This document shows, piece by piece, positions 1 through 9,146 of a stretch of 64,000 nucleotides of DNA. Position 1 is the stretch's first letter. Every line of letters starts with the position of its first letter. Origin of the DNA: Olivibacter oleidegradans (lineage in GTDB: Bacteria > Bacteroidota > Bacteroidia > Sphingobacteriales > Sphingobacteriaceae); assembly GCF_042432805.1 (NCBI RefSeq), contig NZ_JBHLWO010000001.1, positions 992,001-1,056,000 on the forward strand, read 5' to 3'. The notes beneath the pieces are model-generated. The model had not been told where the DNA came from. It ran no database searches and was given only the letters and a program-made list of their open reading frames with translations. The translations under genes were made by a program, and so were the position numbers.

Positions 1-1796
1 GTAAAAGTATAGGGCTGATTATCGGGTTAATGCTATTTGCCCTTTTGGGTGTAATAGCGATGCAATATTATTTCATTCATCAATCTTATAATCTTAAAGC
101 GCAATTGTTTGATGAGGCCGTTAATGCCGCATTAAATACGGTTGTGCTGAAAGCAGAGAAAAAGGAAGCTATTGATTTTATAGAGGCTCAAGAAGCAAAA
201 AATATTCGTAACAAACAACTTCGGGAAAAGCAGCAACGGGAGATAGAGGAAGAGTGGCAGACAAAAGCCGTTGTTGAACGTATGCGCAGGCGCCAACGCC
301 AAATGGAAGCTGAATATCGTGAATTGGAGTCGGAGCTAAAACGACAGTTTCCAAGTGCTACGCTTATACCAAATTGGTTCTATGAAACCTATATGCGTGA
401 TCCCAAGTTGAAAAGATTGGTAAAAGTATCACTGAAGCAGAGCGCATCAGGTATTTATCAGAATAATAGCATGGAGATATATGCCGAGCGATCTGTTACC
501 AATCCCAAAAAGGCCAAGGACGATAGTGTACGATACGTGATTTTGGACGATTATGCCAATGAATTTGCTGTCGTGGTGCTGCCTCCGCCAAGAGATCGTC
601 AATTAGATGAGCAGATTAAACGCTATGAAGAACAGGAGAAGATTCGGCAAGCCACCCAGTTCTTCGATTCTTATATGTCGAATGCGCAGCAACCGGCAAC
701 TTCGGTTATTGAAAATTTGGCAAATGACTTTGAATTGGCAAAGCAGCCATTAAAGAAGCGTATAAACCCCTCCTATATCGAAGCAGAGCTAAAGGAAGAG
801 CTGTTGCATCGAAAGATAAACCTTCCTTTTAATATGGTGATAACCGAGGGAAGCGATGATTCTGTTCTTTTTCAGATGGCATCTTTTAACGGTAATTTTG
901 ACCTAAAGAACTCCTATGCCACGCTTCTATTTCCAAATAGCATGATTAAGTCTTCAGGAAAGTTGGCAATTAATTTTCCGAGCAGGACCTCTTTGTTGTT
1001 AGGTAGTATGGGCGTCATGCTTGGGTCGTCGGCGGCTTTACTGCTTGTTTTGATCGGATGTTTTACTTATACGATTTTTATCATCTTGCGACAGAAGAAA
1101 ATTTCGGAGATGAAAACGGATTTCATAAACAATATGACACATGAGTTTAAAACGCCCGTTGCCACTATTATGATTGCCAGCGAATCGTTAAAGGATCCGG
1201 AAATTATTACGGACGCTAAACGCGTAGACAAGCTTGCCAGCATTATTTATGACGAAAATGTCCGGCTAGGAAATCATATAGAAAGGGTGTTGAATATTGC
1301 CAAAATTGATAAAGGCGATCTGAAGCTTGATAAGCAGGAATTGAATCTTAATGATTTGGTGGCGGCAGTTGTTGATAGCATGGATTTACAGCTAAAAAAG
1401 CGGGACGCACAGGTAGATATGCAAATTGAGGCGGCTAATCCCATTTTGTATGGTGATGAGTTCCATTTATCGAATGTTATCTTTAACCTTATAGATAATG
1501 CTATAAAGTACAGTAAGGATATTCCTGAAATTACGATTAGAACTAAAAATGTCGGTAACCATCTCCATATTATCGTAGCAGATAAGGGTATCGGCATGAG
1601 TAGGGACCAACTGTCTAAAATTTTTGATCAATTCTATCGAGTATCCACCGGAAATCTACATGATGTTAAAGGTTTCGGTCTTGGACTGAGCTACGTACAT
1701 GATATTATTAAACGAATGAAGGGAACGGTAAAGGTGAAAAGTGAGAAGAATAAAGGAACGGAGTTCGAATTGATTTTACCTACTATAAAGAACTAA
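1..1796 (+). CDS. sensor histidine kinase (5' end cut by window)
   Basis: Membrane sensor kinase of a two-component system. The reading frame is open to the left edge, so the N-terminus lies outside the window. Counting from the ATG at 30, a hydrophobic stretch starts the protein and an extracytoplasmic region of about 320 residues follows. Its first part (about 45-115) is very rich in Glu, Lys, Gln and Arg and looks like coiled coil. A second membrane helix lies near 325-350. The DHp phospho-acceptor motif MTHEFKTP has its His near 371. The ATPase domain shows the N box NLIDNAIKYS and the G boxes DKGIGM and GFGLGLSYV. The response regulator gene starts 11 bp downstream, so the two form an operon and a cognate pair. 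The signal is unknown. Certain as a histidine kinase; the ligand cannot be inferred. Confidence 0.95.
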   Translation, partial: KSIGLIIGLMLFALLGVIAMQYYFIHQSYNLKAQLFDEAVNAALNTVVLKAEKKEAIDFIEAQEAKNIRNKQLREKQQREIEEEWQTKAVVERMRRRQRQMEAEYRELESELKRQFPSATLIPNWFYETYMRDPKLKRLVKVSLKQSASGIYQNNSMEIYAERSVTNPKKAKDDSVRYVILDDYANEFAVVVLPPPRDRQLDEQIKRYEEQEKIRQATQFFDSYMSNAQQPATSVIENLANDFELAKQPLKKRINPSYIEAELKEELLHRKINLPFNMVITEGSDDSVLFQMASFNGNFDLKNSYATLLFPNSMIKSSGKLAINFPSRTSLLLGSMGVMLGSSAALLLVLIGCFTYTIFIILRQKKISEMKTDFINNMTHEFKTPVATIMIASESLKDPEIITDAKRVDKLASIIYDENVRLGNHIERVLNIAKIDKGDLKLDKQELNLNDLVAAVVDSMDLQLKKRDAQVDMQIEAANPILYGDEFHLSNVIFNLIDNAIKYSKDIPEITIRTKNVGNHLHIIVADKGIGMSRDQLSKIFDQFYRVSTGNLHDVKGFGLGLSYVHDIIKRMKGTVKVKSEKNKGTEFELILPTIKN

Positions 1797-1807
1797 TCTC
1801 ATACGGT

Positions 1808-2503
1808 ATGCGGAAAATTTTATTGGCGGAAGACGACCCGAATTTGGGCGAAATACTAAAGGACTACCTAGAACTAAAGGGTAAATTTGATGTTAAACTA
1901 TGCCAGGATGGAGAGGAGGCTTTGCGCACCTTTAGCAAAGAAGAGTTCGACCTGTGTATCTTAGATGTGATGATGCCGAAAAAGGATGGCTTTTCACTCG
2001 GGAAAGAAATTCGAAAAGTGAACGAAAGCGTACCCATCATTTTTGCTACCGCTAAAGGTATGATGGAGGATAAAACTGAAGCCTTCAATTTAGGAGGTGA
2101 CGATTATATTACAAAACCATTTCGAGTAGAAGAATTGTTATTGAGAATTAATGCCCTATTGAAAAGAAGTTCCTTCCAGGAAAGGGGTGTTGAGGAGGAG
2201 CTTCCGGTTAAATTCAAATTAGGGGAATATAACTTCGACTATACAGCCCAATTGATTAGCCGCCATGACCAACAACAGAAATTATCTACTAAAGAGGCGG
2301 AGCTCTTAAGGATGCTCTGTTTAAAGAAAAATGACGTGCTTACACGGGAAGAAGCCCTGATAAAAATTTGGCATGACGACAATTATTTTAATGGTCGTAG
2401 CATGGACGTCTTTTTAAGTAAACTTAGAAAATACCTTAAAGAAGACCCGAAGGTAGAAATTGTGAATGTACACGGGAAAGGATATAAGTTATTAGTGGGC
2501 TAA
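1808..2503 (+). CDS. OmpR/PhoB-family response regulator transcription factor
   Basis: DNA-binding response regulator of 231 residues, the normal size for the OmpR family, and the likely partner of the upstream kinase. The receiver domain (about 1-120) has the acidic pair Asp9-Asp10, the phospho-acceptor Asp53 in LCILDVMMPKKDGF, the switch Thr81 and Lys103 in ITKPF. The C-terminal winged helix (about 130-231) ends with the typical SMDVFLSKLRKYL recognition-helix region and the NVHGKGYKL wing. Its stop codon overlaps the end of the convergent bestrophin gene by 4 bp. Targets are unknown. Confidence 0.96.
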   Translation: MRKILLAEDDPNLGEILKDYLELKGKFDVKLCQDGEEALRTFSKEEFDLCILDVMMPKKDGFSLGKEIRKVNESVPIIFATAKGMMEDKTEAFNLGGDDYITKPFRVEELLLRINALLKRSSFQERGVEEELPVKFKLGEYNFDYTAQLISRHDQQQKLSTKEAELLRMLCLKKNDVLTREEALIKIWHDDNYFNGRSMDVFLSKLRKYLKEDPKVEIVNVHGKGYKLLVG

Positions 2504-3381
2504 TGAATAAGCTCCCCAACATGTTTTCGGATATTATCTGCCATTTTTTCTAAGGGTAAGTCATTGACATCCGTGCCAAAAGGGTCTTCAATTTCTTCGG
2601 CGATAAGCTCGAGTGATGTTAATACATAAAAAGCAAAAACAACGGCCGGTACGACAAAGTATCCGAGTGAAAACACAAAGCCATACGGTAAGGTTAGTAC
2701 ATAAATTGAAATAAACTTTTTGATAAAAGAGGTATAGGTAAAGGGTATCGGCGTGTTTTTTATTCGTTCACAGGCGCCACATATATCCGTGAAGGACAAA
2801 AGCTCGGCATTTAATATTATTAATTGGTCTCCGCTGATAACGCCTTCTCTGTACAATGTATCCGTTCTTTTAAAGATCATAGCAGCCACCTGATTAGGGC
2901 CATGCTTGTTTTCATCTAGGTGGTTGAACTCCGGGTGATCTTTTTCGTCTAACATGAAACGTGTTTGACTGGATTGTAAATGCTCTCGAAGTGTGCTTGC
3001 AAATAAGGGGATACTCTTTTTATAGAAGCTTCGGTTTCCCTTATCACCCTCGGGCAAAAGACTTTCAATTCGCAATGCAAGGTTTCTGCTATTATTCGTT
3101 AACTGCCCCCATAACTTTCTCCCCTCCCACCAACGATCATATGCTGTGTTCGTTCTGAATACCAGTAAGATCGATAGGACAAATCCAAGCAAACTGTGCA
3201 TAGAAGGAATATTTCGCAGCCAGCTTTTCTCAGACAATTTAAGGTATTCTATTTCGAGATAAGCAATCGCCCAGGCATAAATCGCCATTAAAATAAGATA
3301 GGGATATAATTTTTTTATAGTTTCAGAACGGTGAAAAGATAAAACGGCATGCAGCCAGTCTTTTGGATTGTAAATAATCAT
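2500..3381 (-). CDS. bestrophin family inner-membrane channel protein
   Basis: Probable bestrophin-like ion channel (UPF0187/YneE family) of 293 residues, the usual length. Hydrophobic segments lie near 25-45, 62-80 and 215-260. The family hallmark RTNTAYDRWWEGRKLW is present near residues 76-91. Bacterial bestrophins studied so far form pentameric channels; the ion selectivity of this one cannot be read from the sequence. The gene is monocistronic and convergent with the response regulator, overlapping it by 4 bp at the stop codons. Confidence 0.9.
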   Translation of the reverse strand: MIIYNPKDWLHAVLSFHRSETIKKLYPYLILMAIYAWAIAYLEIEYLKLSEKSWLRNIPSMHSLLGFVLSILLVFRTNTAYDRWWEGRKLWGQLTNNSRNLALRIESLLPEGDKGNRSFYKKSIPLFASTLREHLQSSQTRFMLDEKDHPEFNHLDENKHGPNQVAAMIFKRTDTLYREGVISGDQLIILNAELLSFTDICGACERIKNTPIPFTYTSFIKKFISIYVLTLPYGFVFSLGYFVVPAVVFAFYVLTSLELIAEEIEDPFGTDVNDLPLEKMADNIRKHVGELIH

Positions 3382-3448
3382 TGCTAGAAATGAAATTGTG
3401 CGTGTAAATCTAAAAAAAGAAGATTAAAATTTCATCGGATGGTAAATG

Positions 3449-4957
3449 CTATAAATTAAAGGTAATTCCTTGAGCCAATGGAAGCTTGTCCGAATAGTTG
3501 ATGGTATTGGTTTGTCTTCTCATATAAGCCTTCCAGGCGTCAGACCCGGACTCTCGTCCTCCACCCGTTTCTTTTTCACCTCCAAAGGCACCCCCAATTT
3601 CGGCGCCCGATGTGCCGATATTGACGTTAGCAATGCCGCAATCGGAGCCGTTAACAGATAGAAAATGCTCTGCTTCTCGTAAATTGAGTGTCATAATTGC
3701 GGAAGAAAGACCCTGCGGAACATTATTTTGTATAGCGATTGCTTCTTCTAAATCTTTGTACTTCATCACATATAAAATAGGGGCAAAGGTTTCTTGTTGA
3801 ACGATTTTGTAATGTGGTTCAACTTCCGCAATACATGGTTTAACATAACAAGGCGAAGGATACCCGTCTCCTTTCAAAACGCCCCCTTCTACAATGAACT
3901 TACCCCCCTCCTGTTTACATCGTTTAATGGCTTCAAGATAGGAGTTGACAGCGGCCTCGTCAATTAATGGGCCGACATGATTCGCTTCGTCCAGCGGATT
4001 TCCTATCTTTAACTGTTTGTATGCATCAACCAATTGGACTTTAAAGGATTCATAAATGGACTCATGAATGATTAGTCTACGAGTGGTGGTGCAACGTTGC
4101 CCTGCGGTTCCAACAGCGCCAAAAACACTGGCTAATAAAGCGGTTTTCGTATCCGCATGCGGTGTAATAATGATAGCGTTATTACCGCCCAGTTCAAGGA
4201 TGGTTCTACCCAACCGAGCAGCTACAGCTTGGGCAACCGATTTTCCCATACGTGTTGAGCCCGTTGCGGAAAGGAGCGGAATACGTGGATCTGATGCCAT
4301 CTGTTTACCTAACTCGGCGTCACCCTGAATAAGGCAAGAAATCTCTTGAGGTAGGTCATTCCTATTAAATATTTCAGATACGATTTTTTGACAGGCTAAA
4401 GCAGTTATGGGCGTTTTTTCAGACGGTTTCCAAAGACAAACATTGCCGCAAACCCACGCAATTGCGGCATTCCAGCTCCAAACAGCAACAGGGAAGTTAA
4501 AGGCCGAAATAATGCCAACGATACCCAATGGAAGCCATTGTTCGAACATTCGATGAGCCGGACGTTCTGATTGGGTCGTTAATCCATACAATTGCCGGCT
4601 CAAGCCAACCGCAAAGTCGCAAATGTCAATCATTTCCTGCACTTCTCCCAAACCTTCTTGTAGGCTTTTTCCCATTTCGTAGGAAACGAGCCTTCCAAGA
4701 TCTTGTTTATGAAGCCGTAGCGCATCGCCAATCTGGCGGACAATTTCCCCTCTTTTAGGTGCAGGAACCTGTTTCCACTGTGAAAAAGCGACGCCGGCCT
4801 TTCCGACTAATGCTTCATAATCTACACGAGTGGTTATCGGGACAGTAGCGATAGCTTTGCCATCCACGGGGGAGAAACTCGTTATAGAAGGCGAGGTGCC
4901 GCTAACATTTTGAATACAAAGTCGTTCTAAAATCGAGGAAATATGAATCGCTTTCAT
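3449..4957 (-). CDS. aldehyde dehydrogenase, ALDH7/antiquitin type (L-aminoadipate-semialdehyde dehydrogenase-like)
   Basis: NAD(P)-dependent aldehyde dehydrogenase of 502 residues. The Rossmann and active-site landmarks are the substrate/cofactor loop SAFNFPVAVWSWNAA, the WKPSEKTP motif, the catalytic Glu in LELGGNNAIII and the nucleophile Cys in GTAGQRCTTTRRL. The GGNNA and GQRCTTTRRL forms are characteristic of ALDH7 (antiquitin), whose known members oxidise alpha-aminoadipate semialdehyde (piperideine-6-carboxylate) in lysine breakdown. No other lysine gene is nearby, so the substrate assignment rests on family resemblance only. A possible -7 element (TAGGTTTG on the minus strand, 4997-4990) lies just upstream without a clear -33 partner. 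Confidence 0.88.
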   Translation of the reverse strand: MKAIHISSILERLCIQNVSGTSPSITSFSPVDGKAIATVPITTRVDYEALVGKAGVAFSQWKQVPAPKRGEIVRQIGDALRLHKQDLGRLVSYEMGKSLQEGLGEVQEMIDICDFAVGLSRQLYGLTTQSERPAHRMFEQWLPLGIVGIISAFNFPVAVWSWNAAIAWVCGNVCLWKPSEKTPITALACQKIVSEIFNRNDLPQEISCLIQGDAELGKQMASDPRIPLLSATGSTRMGKSVAQAVAARLGRTILELGGNNAIIITPHADTKTALLASVFGAVGTAGQRCTTTRRLIIHESIYESFKVQLVDAYKQLKIGNPLDEANHVGPLIDEAAVNSYLEAIKRCKQEGGKFIVEGGVLKGDGYPSPCYVKPCIAEVEPHYKIVQQETFAPILYVMKYKDLEEAIAIQNNVPQGLSSAIMTLNLREAEHFLSVNGSDCGIANVNIGTSGAEIGGAFGGEKETGGGRESGSDAWKAYMRRQTNTINYSDKLPLAQGITFNL

Positions 4958-5373
4958 AAAAATGCCTTTTCAATTGAATGTATGCTATACAAACCTAAAG
5001 TAAAATTCCGGAAAAATATGTATATTTGTATATATAGATACAAAGGTTAGTAGGGGTTGTTTAATCCTCCAAGAGATTGCCGCTGGTGAATGTTATTAAC
5101 AAAGTACTCCAAAAAACAAAATTGTAAAAGCTTATGAGACAAAGCCTTGGGTTTTTATTTGTTTGTTTGTGGAAAACTAAATTCTTAGAATAAGAGTTTT
5201 AACAGTAATTTGAAGGCATTATTTCATCAGCAAGTGTATTAGCTAAGCTGTTCGTTTTTGTACATATTGGCATTATGATTGAACGTTAATAAAGATTCCG
5301 TCTGGGGTCTGGTTCTGTTTTATGTGATACGTGGAGGGGCAAAGATAAAGAACTACTAATTATTTTAATTGCG
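4958..5373. other. intergenic region without a recognisable gene
   Basis: This 416-bp gap separates the divergent aldehyde dehydrogenase and TPR genes. It is AT-rich with short low-complexity TTTG runs near 5155-5172. I see no tRNA fold, strong hairpin or coding ORF. Isolated TAnnTTTG-like boxes occur on both strands (TATATTTG at 5021-5028 plus; TATCTTTG reading minus at 5347-5340), but none has a -33 element at proper spacing. It presumably carries both promoters. Confidence 0.5.
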
Positions 5374-6777
5374 ATGGAAGACGATTTTGATTTTGAATTC
5401 TCTGAAGACCCAAAGTTTTCGGTAGAACGTTACGAAGAGATGATCCGTAATGAGGATCAATACTTTTTTGACGCCCAAGCATTTGAGGGAATCATCGATT
5501 ATTATATGGAGAAGAATGATCCCGTAAAAGCTCTTCAAGTAGTTGATTACGCGGTTAACCAGCATCCCTTTGCCGCCATTTTTTATATCAAGCAAGCGCA
5601 ACTATACTCTGTGACCAATCAATTGGATTTAGCATTAAAGGCGCTAGACAAAGCTGAGTTATTGGAAGCTTCTGAACCCGATATATATCTTATTCGTGGC
5701 GGGATTCTTGGAACAATAGATCGATACGAAGAGGCTATTGCAAACCTGGAGAAAGCGCTGTCTCTAACAGAGAATCCGGACGAGATATTCTTGCAAATGG
5801 CTATGCTTTTTCAAAATAAAGGCGACTATGAGCAAGCGATCAAATACCTAAAAAAGAGCCTTGAGCATAATATGGAGAACCAGGAAGCATTATATGAACT
5901 GGCTTTCTGCTATGATGTTTTAGATCGGCAAGAGGAAAGTATCGGGTTTTATCTTCAATACATTGATAATGAACCATATTCCTATGCTGCCTGGTATAAC
6001 CTTGGAAACGCATATCATAAATTAAGTTTGTATGAAAAGGCGATCGATGCCTATGATTATGCGATATTGATTAAGGAAAATTTTGCCTCGGCTTATTTCA
6101 ACAAAGGAAATGCATTGGTAAATTTAGATCGATATGCTGAGGCGATCGATGTTTATAAGGAGACCTTTGAGTACGAGCCGCCTAGTGCGGAGACCTACTG
6201 CGCTATCGGAGAATGTTATGAGAAGTTGGAACAAATGGATGAAGCAAGGTCGTATTATAAAAAGGCAGTGAAAATTGATCCGAAGCTTGGAGATGGTTGG
6301 TTTGGAATTGGTGTGACGCTTGATTACGAAGAACGCTACTTTGAATCCTTACATTTTTACAAAAAAGCGTTGGATATTGATGATCAAAATCCGGAATATT
6401 GGTTTGCAATAGCTGATGCCCGCTATAAGTTAAAGCAAATCGCGGAGGCCGAGGCTGCTTATGAAAAGGTGGTGGAATTGAATCCGCTTGATACGGAAGC
6501 TTGGCTTGACTATTCATCGATTTTATATGAGCAAGAAAAACTTACAACCGCTATTGAAGTAATATCAGAAGCGATAAAGAACAACCCCGATGCTCCTGAG
6601 TTATATTATAGAATGGTGGCTTATATGTTTGCTGCAGGAAAATATACAGAAGCGCTGAATTTTCTGGAATTGGCCCTGACGGCGGATCCCGAAAAATATC
6701 ACATACTATTTGAATATCTCCCCCAACTACAAGATAATAAGGTGATTCTAGAAATTATCAACAAGTTTACCAAGTAA
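5374..6777 (+). CDS. tetratricopeptide repeat protein, cytoplasmic
   Basis: A 467-residue protein made almost entirely of tandem TPR units, at least ten from about residue 40 to 450, with repeated patterns such as AWYNLGNAYHKLSLYEKAI and AYFNKGNALVNLDRYAEAI. There is no signal peptide or membrane helix. The N-terminus is strongly acidic (MEDDFDFEFSEDPKF). TPR arrays act as protein-protein interaction scaffolds; the partner is unknown. A weak terminator follows, so it is probably transcribed separately from the downstream synthase gene. Confidence 0.9.
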   Translation: MEDDFDFEFSEDPKFSVERYEEMIRNEDQYFFDAQAFEGIIDYYMEKNDPVKALQVVDYAVNQHPFAAIFYIKQAQLYSVTNQLDLALKALDKAELLEASEPDIYLIRGGILGTIDRYEEAIANLEKALSLTENPDEIFLQMAMLFQNKGDYEQAIKYLKKSLEHNMENQEALYELAFCYDVLDRQEESIGFYLQYIDNEPYSYAAWYNLGNAYHKLSLYEKAIDAYDYAILIKENFASAYFNKGNALVNLDRYAEAIDVYKETFEYEPPSAETYCAIGECYEKLEQMDEARSYYKKAVKIDPKLGDGWFGIGVTLDYEERYFESLHFYKKALDIDDQNPEYWFAIADARYKLKQIAEAEAAYEKVVELNPLDTEAWLDYSSILYEQEKLTTAIEVISEAIKNNPDAPELYYRMVAYMFAAGKYTEALNFLELALTADPEKYHILFEYLPQLQDNKVILEIINKFTK

Positions 6778-6790
6778 CAATTACATTTTA

Positions 6791-6826
6791 TCAACATGAA
6801 AGTATAGCAGTGTTGATTTTTTTTTT
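6791..6826 (+). terminator. probable weak rho-independent terminator
   Basis: A 6-7 bp inverted repeat (TCAACA at 6791-6796 with TGTTGA at 6811-6816) is followed at once by ten T residues. It lies 14 bp after the TPR gene. The stem is short and the loop long, so efficiency may be low. Confidence 0.5.
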
Positions 6827-6841
6827 CACCTTTGCATTCCT

Positions 6842-7603
6842 ATGAACTTTGAGTTAAATAATATCCCAATACGGACGCTCAAGCCTCGGAATAATGGGAT
6901 AACGATGGTGATGGATAAAGGTATGAGTACCAGGCAGGCTCAAGATTTCATCGAAGTTGCTGCACCACATACCGATATAGTAAAATTGGGATGGGCAACA
7001 TCCATGGTTACTCCAAAGCTTGAAGAGAAGTTACAGATTTATCGCGATGCACAGATGCCTTTTTATTTTGGAGGCACCTTGTTTGAAGCTTTTTTGATAA
7101 GAAATCAATTCGACGCATATCGGAAAGTACTTGATAAGTATAAGATGGAATATGCAGAAATATCCGATGGATCGATCATCTTACCCCATGAGGAAAAATG
7201 TAAATATATTGACATACTAAGTAAACAGGTTACGGTCATCTCGGAAGTTGGATCAAAAGACGATAAAAAAATAATAGCGCCCTATCGTTGGATCGAGCTT
7301 ATCAAAGCGGAATTAGCGGCCGGGTCCTGGAAAGTCATTGCCGAGGCGAGAGAAAGTGGTAACGTAGGAATTTATCGTGAAACAGGAGAAGTGCGACAGG
7401 GACTCATTGACGAGATATTAACGCAGGTTCCGCAAGAGTCCATTATTTGGGAAGCCCCTATAAAAGCGCAACAGGTTTGGTTCATTAAATTGATTGGAAG
7501 TAATGTCAATTTAGGCAATATAGCGCCACAGGAAGTTATACCTTTGGAAACAATACGTCTTGGACTACGGGGCGATACGTTTGACCATTTTATTTCTATG
7601 TAG
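6842..7603 (+). CDS. phosphosulfolactate synthase (ComA) family protein
   Basis: A 253-residue TIM-barrel protein of the ComA family. The archaeal and Bacillus members add sulfite to phosphoenolpyruvate to give (R)-phospho-3-sulfolactate. Supporting motifs are MVMDKGMS, the DIVKLGWATS segment, FYFGGTLFE, the YAEISDGSI strand, SEVGSKD, and VIAEARESGNVGIY near the C-terminal half. No other coenzyme M, sulfolactate or capnine gene is in the window, so the physiological product is unknown. The box CACCTTTG (6827-6834) just before the start resembles a Bacteroidota -7 element. aroE follows 89 bp downstream. Confidence 0.85.
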   Translation: MNFELNNIPIRTLKPRNNGITMVMDKGMSTRQAQDFIEVAAPHTDIVKLGWATSMVTPKLEEKLQIYRDAQMPFYFGGTLFEAFLIRNQFDAYRKVLDKYKMEYAEISDGSIILPHEEKCKYIDILSKQVTVISEVGSKDDKKIIAPYRWIELIKAELAAGSWKVIAEARESGNVGIYRETGEVRQGLIDEILTQVPQESIIWEAPIKAQQVWFIKLIGSNVNLGNIAPQEVIPLETIRLGLRGDTFDHFISM

Positions 7604-7692
7604 TTTTGCTAAGTGAAAAACATAGTAAATATATGTTTGTTAAATTCTAACGAAAGACGGGGGCAAAGGTTCCCCGGATATTATAAATAGTG

Positions 7693-8472
7693 ATGAAGAA
7701 ATTTGGATTGATTGGATATCCGCTTAAGCATTCATTTTCTAAGCAATATTTTAACGAAAAGTTCGAAAGGGAGGGTCTCAAGGATTACCATTATGAATTA
7801 TTACCGCTCCCCAATATCAGCGATCTACCCGATTTATTAAAGCAGCAACCAGAGCTTTGTGGTCTTAATGTAACGATACCACATAAGATTGGGGTTATGT
7901 TTTATCTTGATAAAATATCGCCTGAAGCGAAAGAGATTGATGCCGTTAATTGTATAAAGATCGTAAAATCGAATCCGGTTGAATCTTTTTTTAGTGGAGA
8001 AATGTGCATGAAAAAGGTTCAGCTGGAAGGGTATAACACGGATGTTTACGGTTTTGAGGAGTCCTTAAAACCTTTACTGAAGAAACAGCATTCAAAGGCG
8101 CTCGTTTTGGGTAACGGCGGTGCCGCCCGTGCCGTCTTTTATGTGTTAAAAAAATTGGGGATCGACTATGAGGTGGTTTCTAGACGAGCAAATCCTAAGC
8201 AGTTTTCTTACGAACAATTAAATAAAGAAATAATTGAAGGGCATCTGCTTATTATTAACACCACTCCTCTTGGAACCTTTCCGAAGGTAGATGAAAAGCC
8301 CGAAATTCCCTATGAGTTTATTGGTGAACGGCACTTGCTTTATGATTTGGTTTACAATCCGGAAGAAACGGCTTTTTTAATGGAAGGAAAGAAACGTGGA
8401 GCAATCATAAAGAATGGTTTGGAAATGCTTCACCTACAAGCAGAAAAGAATTGGGAAATATGGAACTCATAA
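7693..8472 (+). CDS. aroE: shikimate dehydrogenase
   Basis: NADP-dependent reduction of 3-dehydroshikimate to shikimate in aromatic amino acid synthesis. The protein has 259 residues from the ATG at 7693; a GTG one codon earlier is less likely. It shows the substrate-binding start FGLIGYPLKHSFSKQYFNEKF, the catalytic Lys/Asn region LNVTIPHK, the NADP-binding LVLGNGGAARAVFYVLKKL, the TTPLGTFP loop and the C-terminal KNGLEMLHLQAEKNWEIW. All hallmark positions appear intact. It is not clustered with other aro genes. A TATGTTTG box at 7632-7639 may be its -7 element. Confidence 0.95.
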   Translation: MKKFGLIGYPLKHSFSKQYFNEKFEREGLKDYHYELLPLPNISDLPDLLKQQPELCGLNVTIPHKIGVMFYLDKISPEAKEIDAVNCIKIVKSNPVESFFSGEMCMKKVQLEGYNTDVYGFEESLKPLLKKQHSKALVLGNGGAARAVFYVLKKLGIDYEVVSRRANPKQFSYEQLNKEIIEGHLLIINTTPLGTFPKVDEKPEIPYEFIGERHLLYDLVYNPEETAFLMEGKKRGAIIKNGLEMLHLQAEKNWEIWNS

Positions 8473-8498
8473 CCATAGAGAATCGCTAACTTAGCAAG

Positions 8499-9083
8499 GT
8501 GACTTCGAGAGGAATAATAGTAATTATATGCGTTCTTCTTTTAGGGCTATTTTCTTCATGTGGAAGAGATTATGCGCCTAAGCCCCGCGGTTATTTTCGG
8601 ATTAAGTTTCCCGACAAGAAATATCAAGCCTTTAAAGGAGCATGTCCTTTTCGTTTTGATTACCCTCGCTATGCGATTATTGAGCCAGATACCAATGTTT
8701 CGGCTAGACCTTGCTGGTTTGATGTAGTCTTTCCATCTTACAATGCCCGTATTCATCTGAGTTATTATCCGATTTCCAGCCAAAAAGTTTTTAATCAATT
8801 GGTTGAGGATGCCCGAACCTTTGCCTTTAAACATACGGTTAGGGCGACCGCCATTGATGAATCGACTATTTCATTTCCGGATGAGCGCGTGTATGGCATT
8901 TTATATTCCATAGAAGGCAACAGTGCGTCTTCGGTTCAGTTTTTTGTGACCGATAGTACCAGAAACTATCTAAGGGGGGCGCTTTATTTTCACGAAAAGC
9001 CAAGGCTTGACTCTATTCGGCCCGTATTGGATTTCCTTAAACAGGACATCAACGTAATGATCAAATCAATGAAGTGGCATTGA
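8499..9083 (+). CDS. gldD: gliding motility lipoprotein GldD
   Basis: A 194-residue lipoprotein resembling GldD, required for gliding in Flavobacterium johnsoniae and often present in non-gliding Bacteroidota. The start is a GTG at 8499. It gives a short signal peptide with a hydrophobic core and the lipobox LFSSC, with the lipidated Cys at residue 21. The mature protein begins GRDYAPKPRGYFRIKFPDK, the pattern typical of the family, followed by FDYPRYA and a CWFDVVFP segment. It follows aroE after 26 bp. Expected location is the cell envelope. Confidence 0.88.
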   Translation: MTSRGIIVIICVLLLGLFSSCGRDYAPKPRGYFRIKFPDKKYQAFKGACPFRFDYPRYAIIEPDTNVSARPCWFDVVFPSYNARIHLSYYPISSQKVFNQLVEDARTFAFKHTVRATAIDESTISFPDERVYGILYSIEGNSASSVQFFVTDSTRNYLRGALYFHEKPRLDSIRPVLDFLKQDINVMIKSMKWH

Positions 9084-9146
9084 CACACTCCGATTTGTTT
9101 TGTTGTTGTTGGAGAATGCCAAGCATTTTATCTAAGTTTGTTTATT

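Noticed and set aside
5340..5347. TATCTTTG box on the minus strand as a promoter
   Set aside because: No -33 element at suitable distance, and the only minus-strand gene reached is over 380 bp away.
6842..8472. A coenzyme M or sulfonate biosynthesis cluster around the ComA homologue
   Set aside because: Neighbours are aroE, gldD and unrelated genes; no comB, comC or capnine gene is present.
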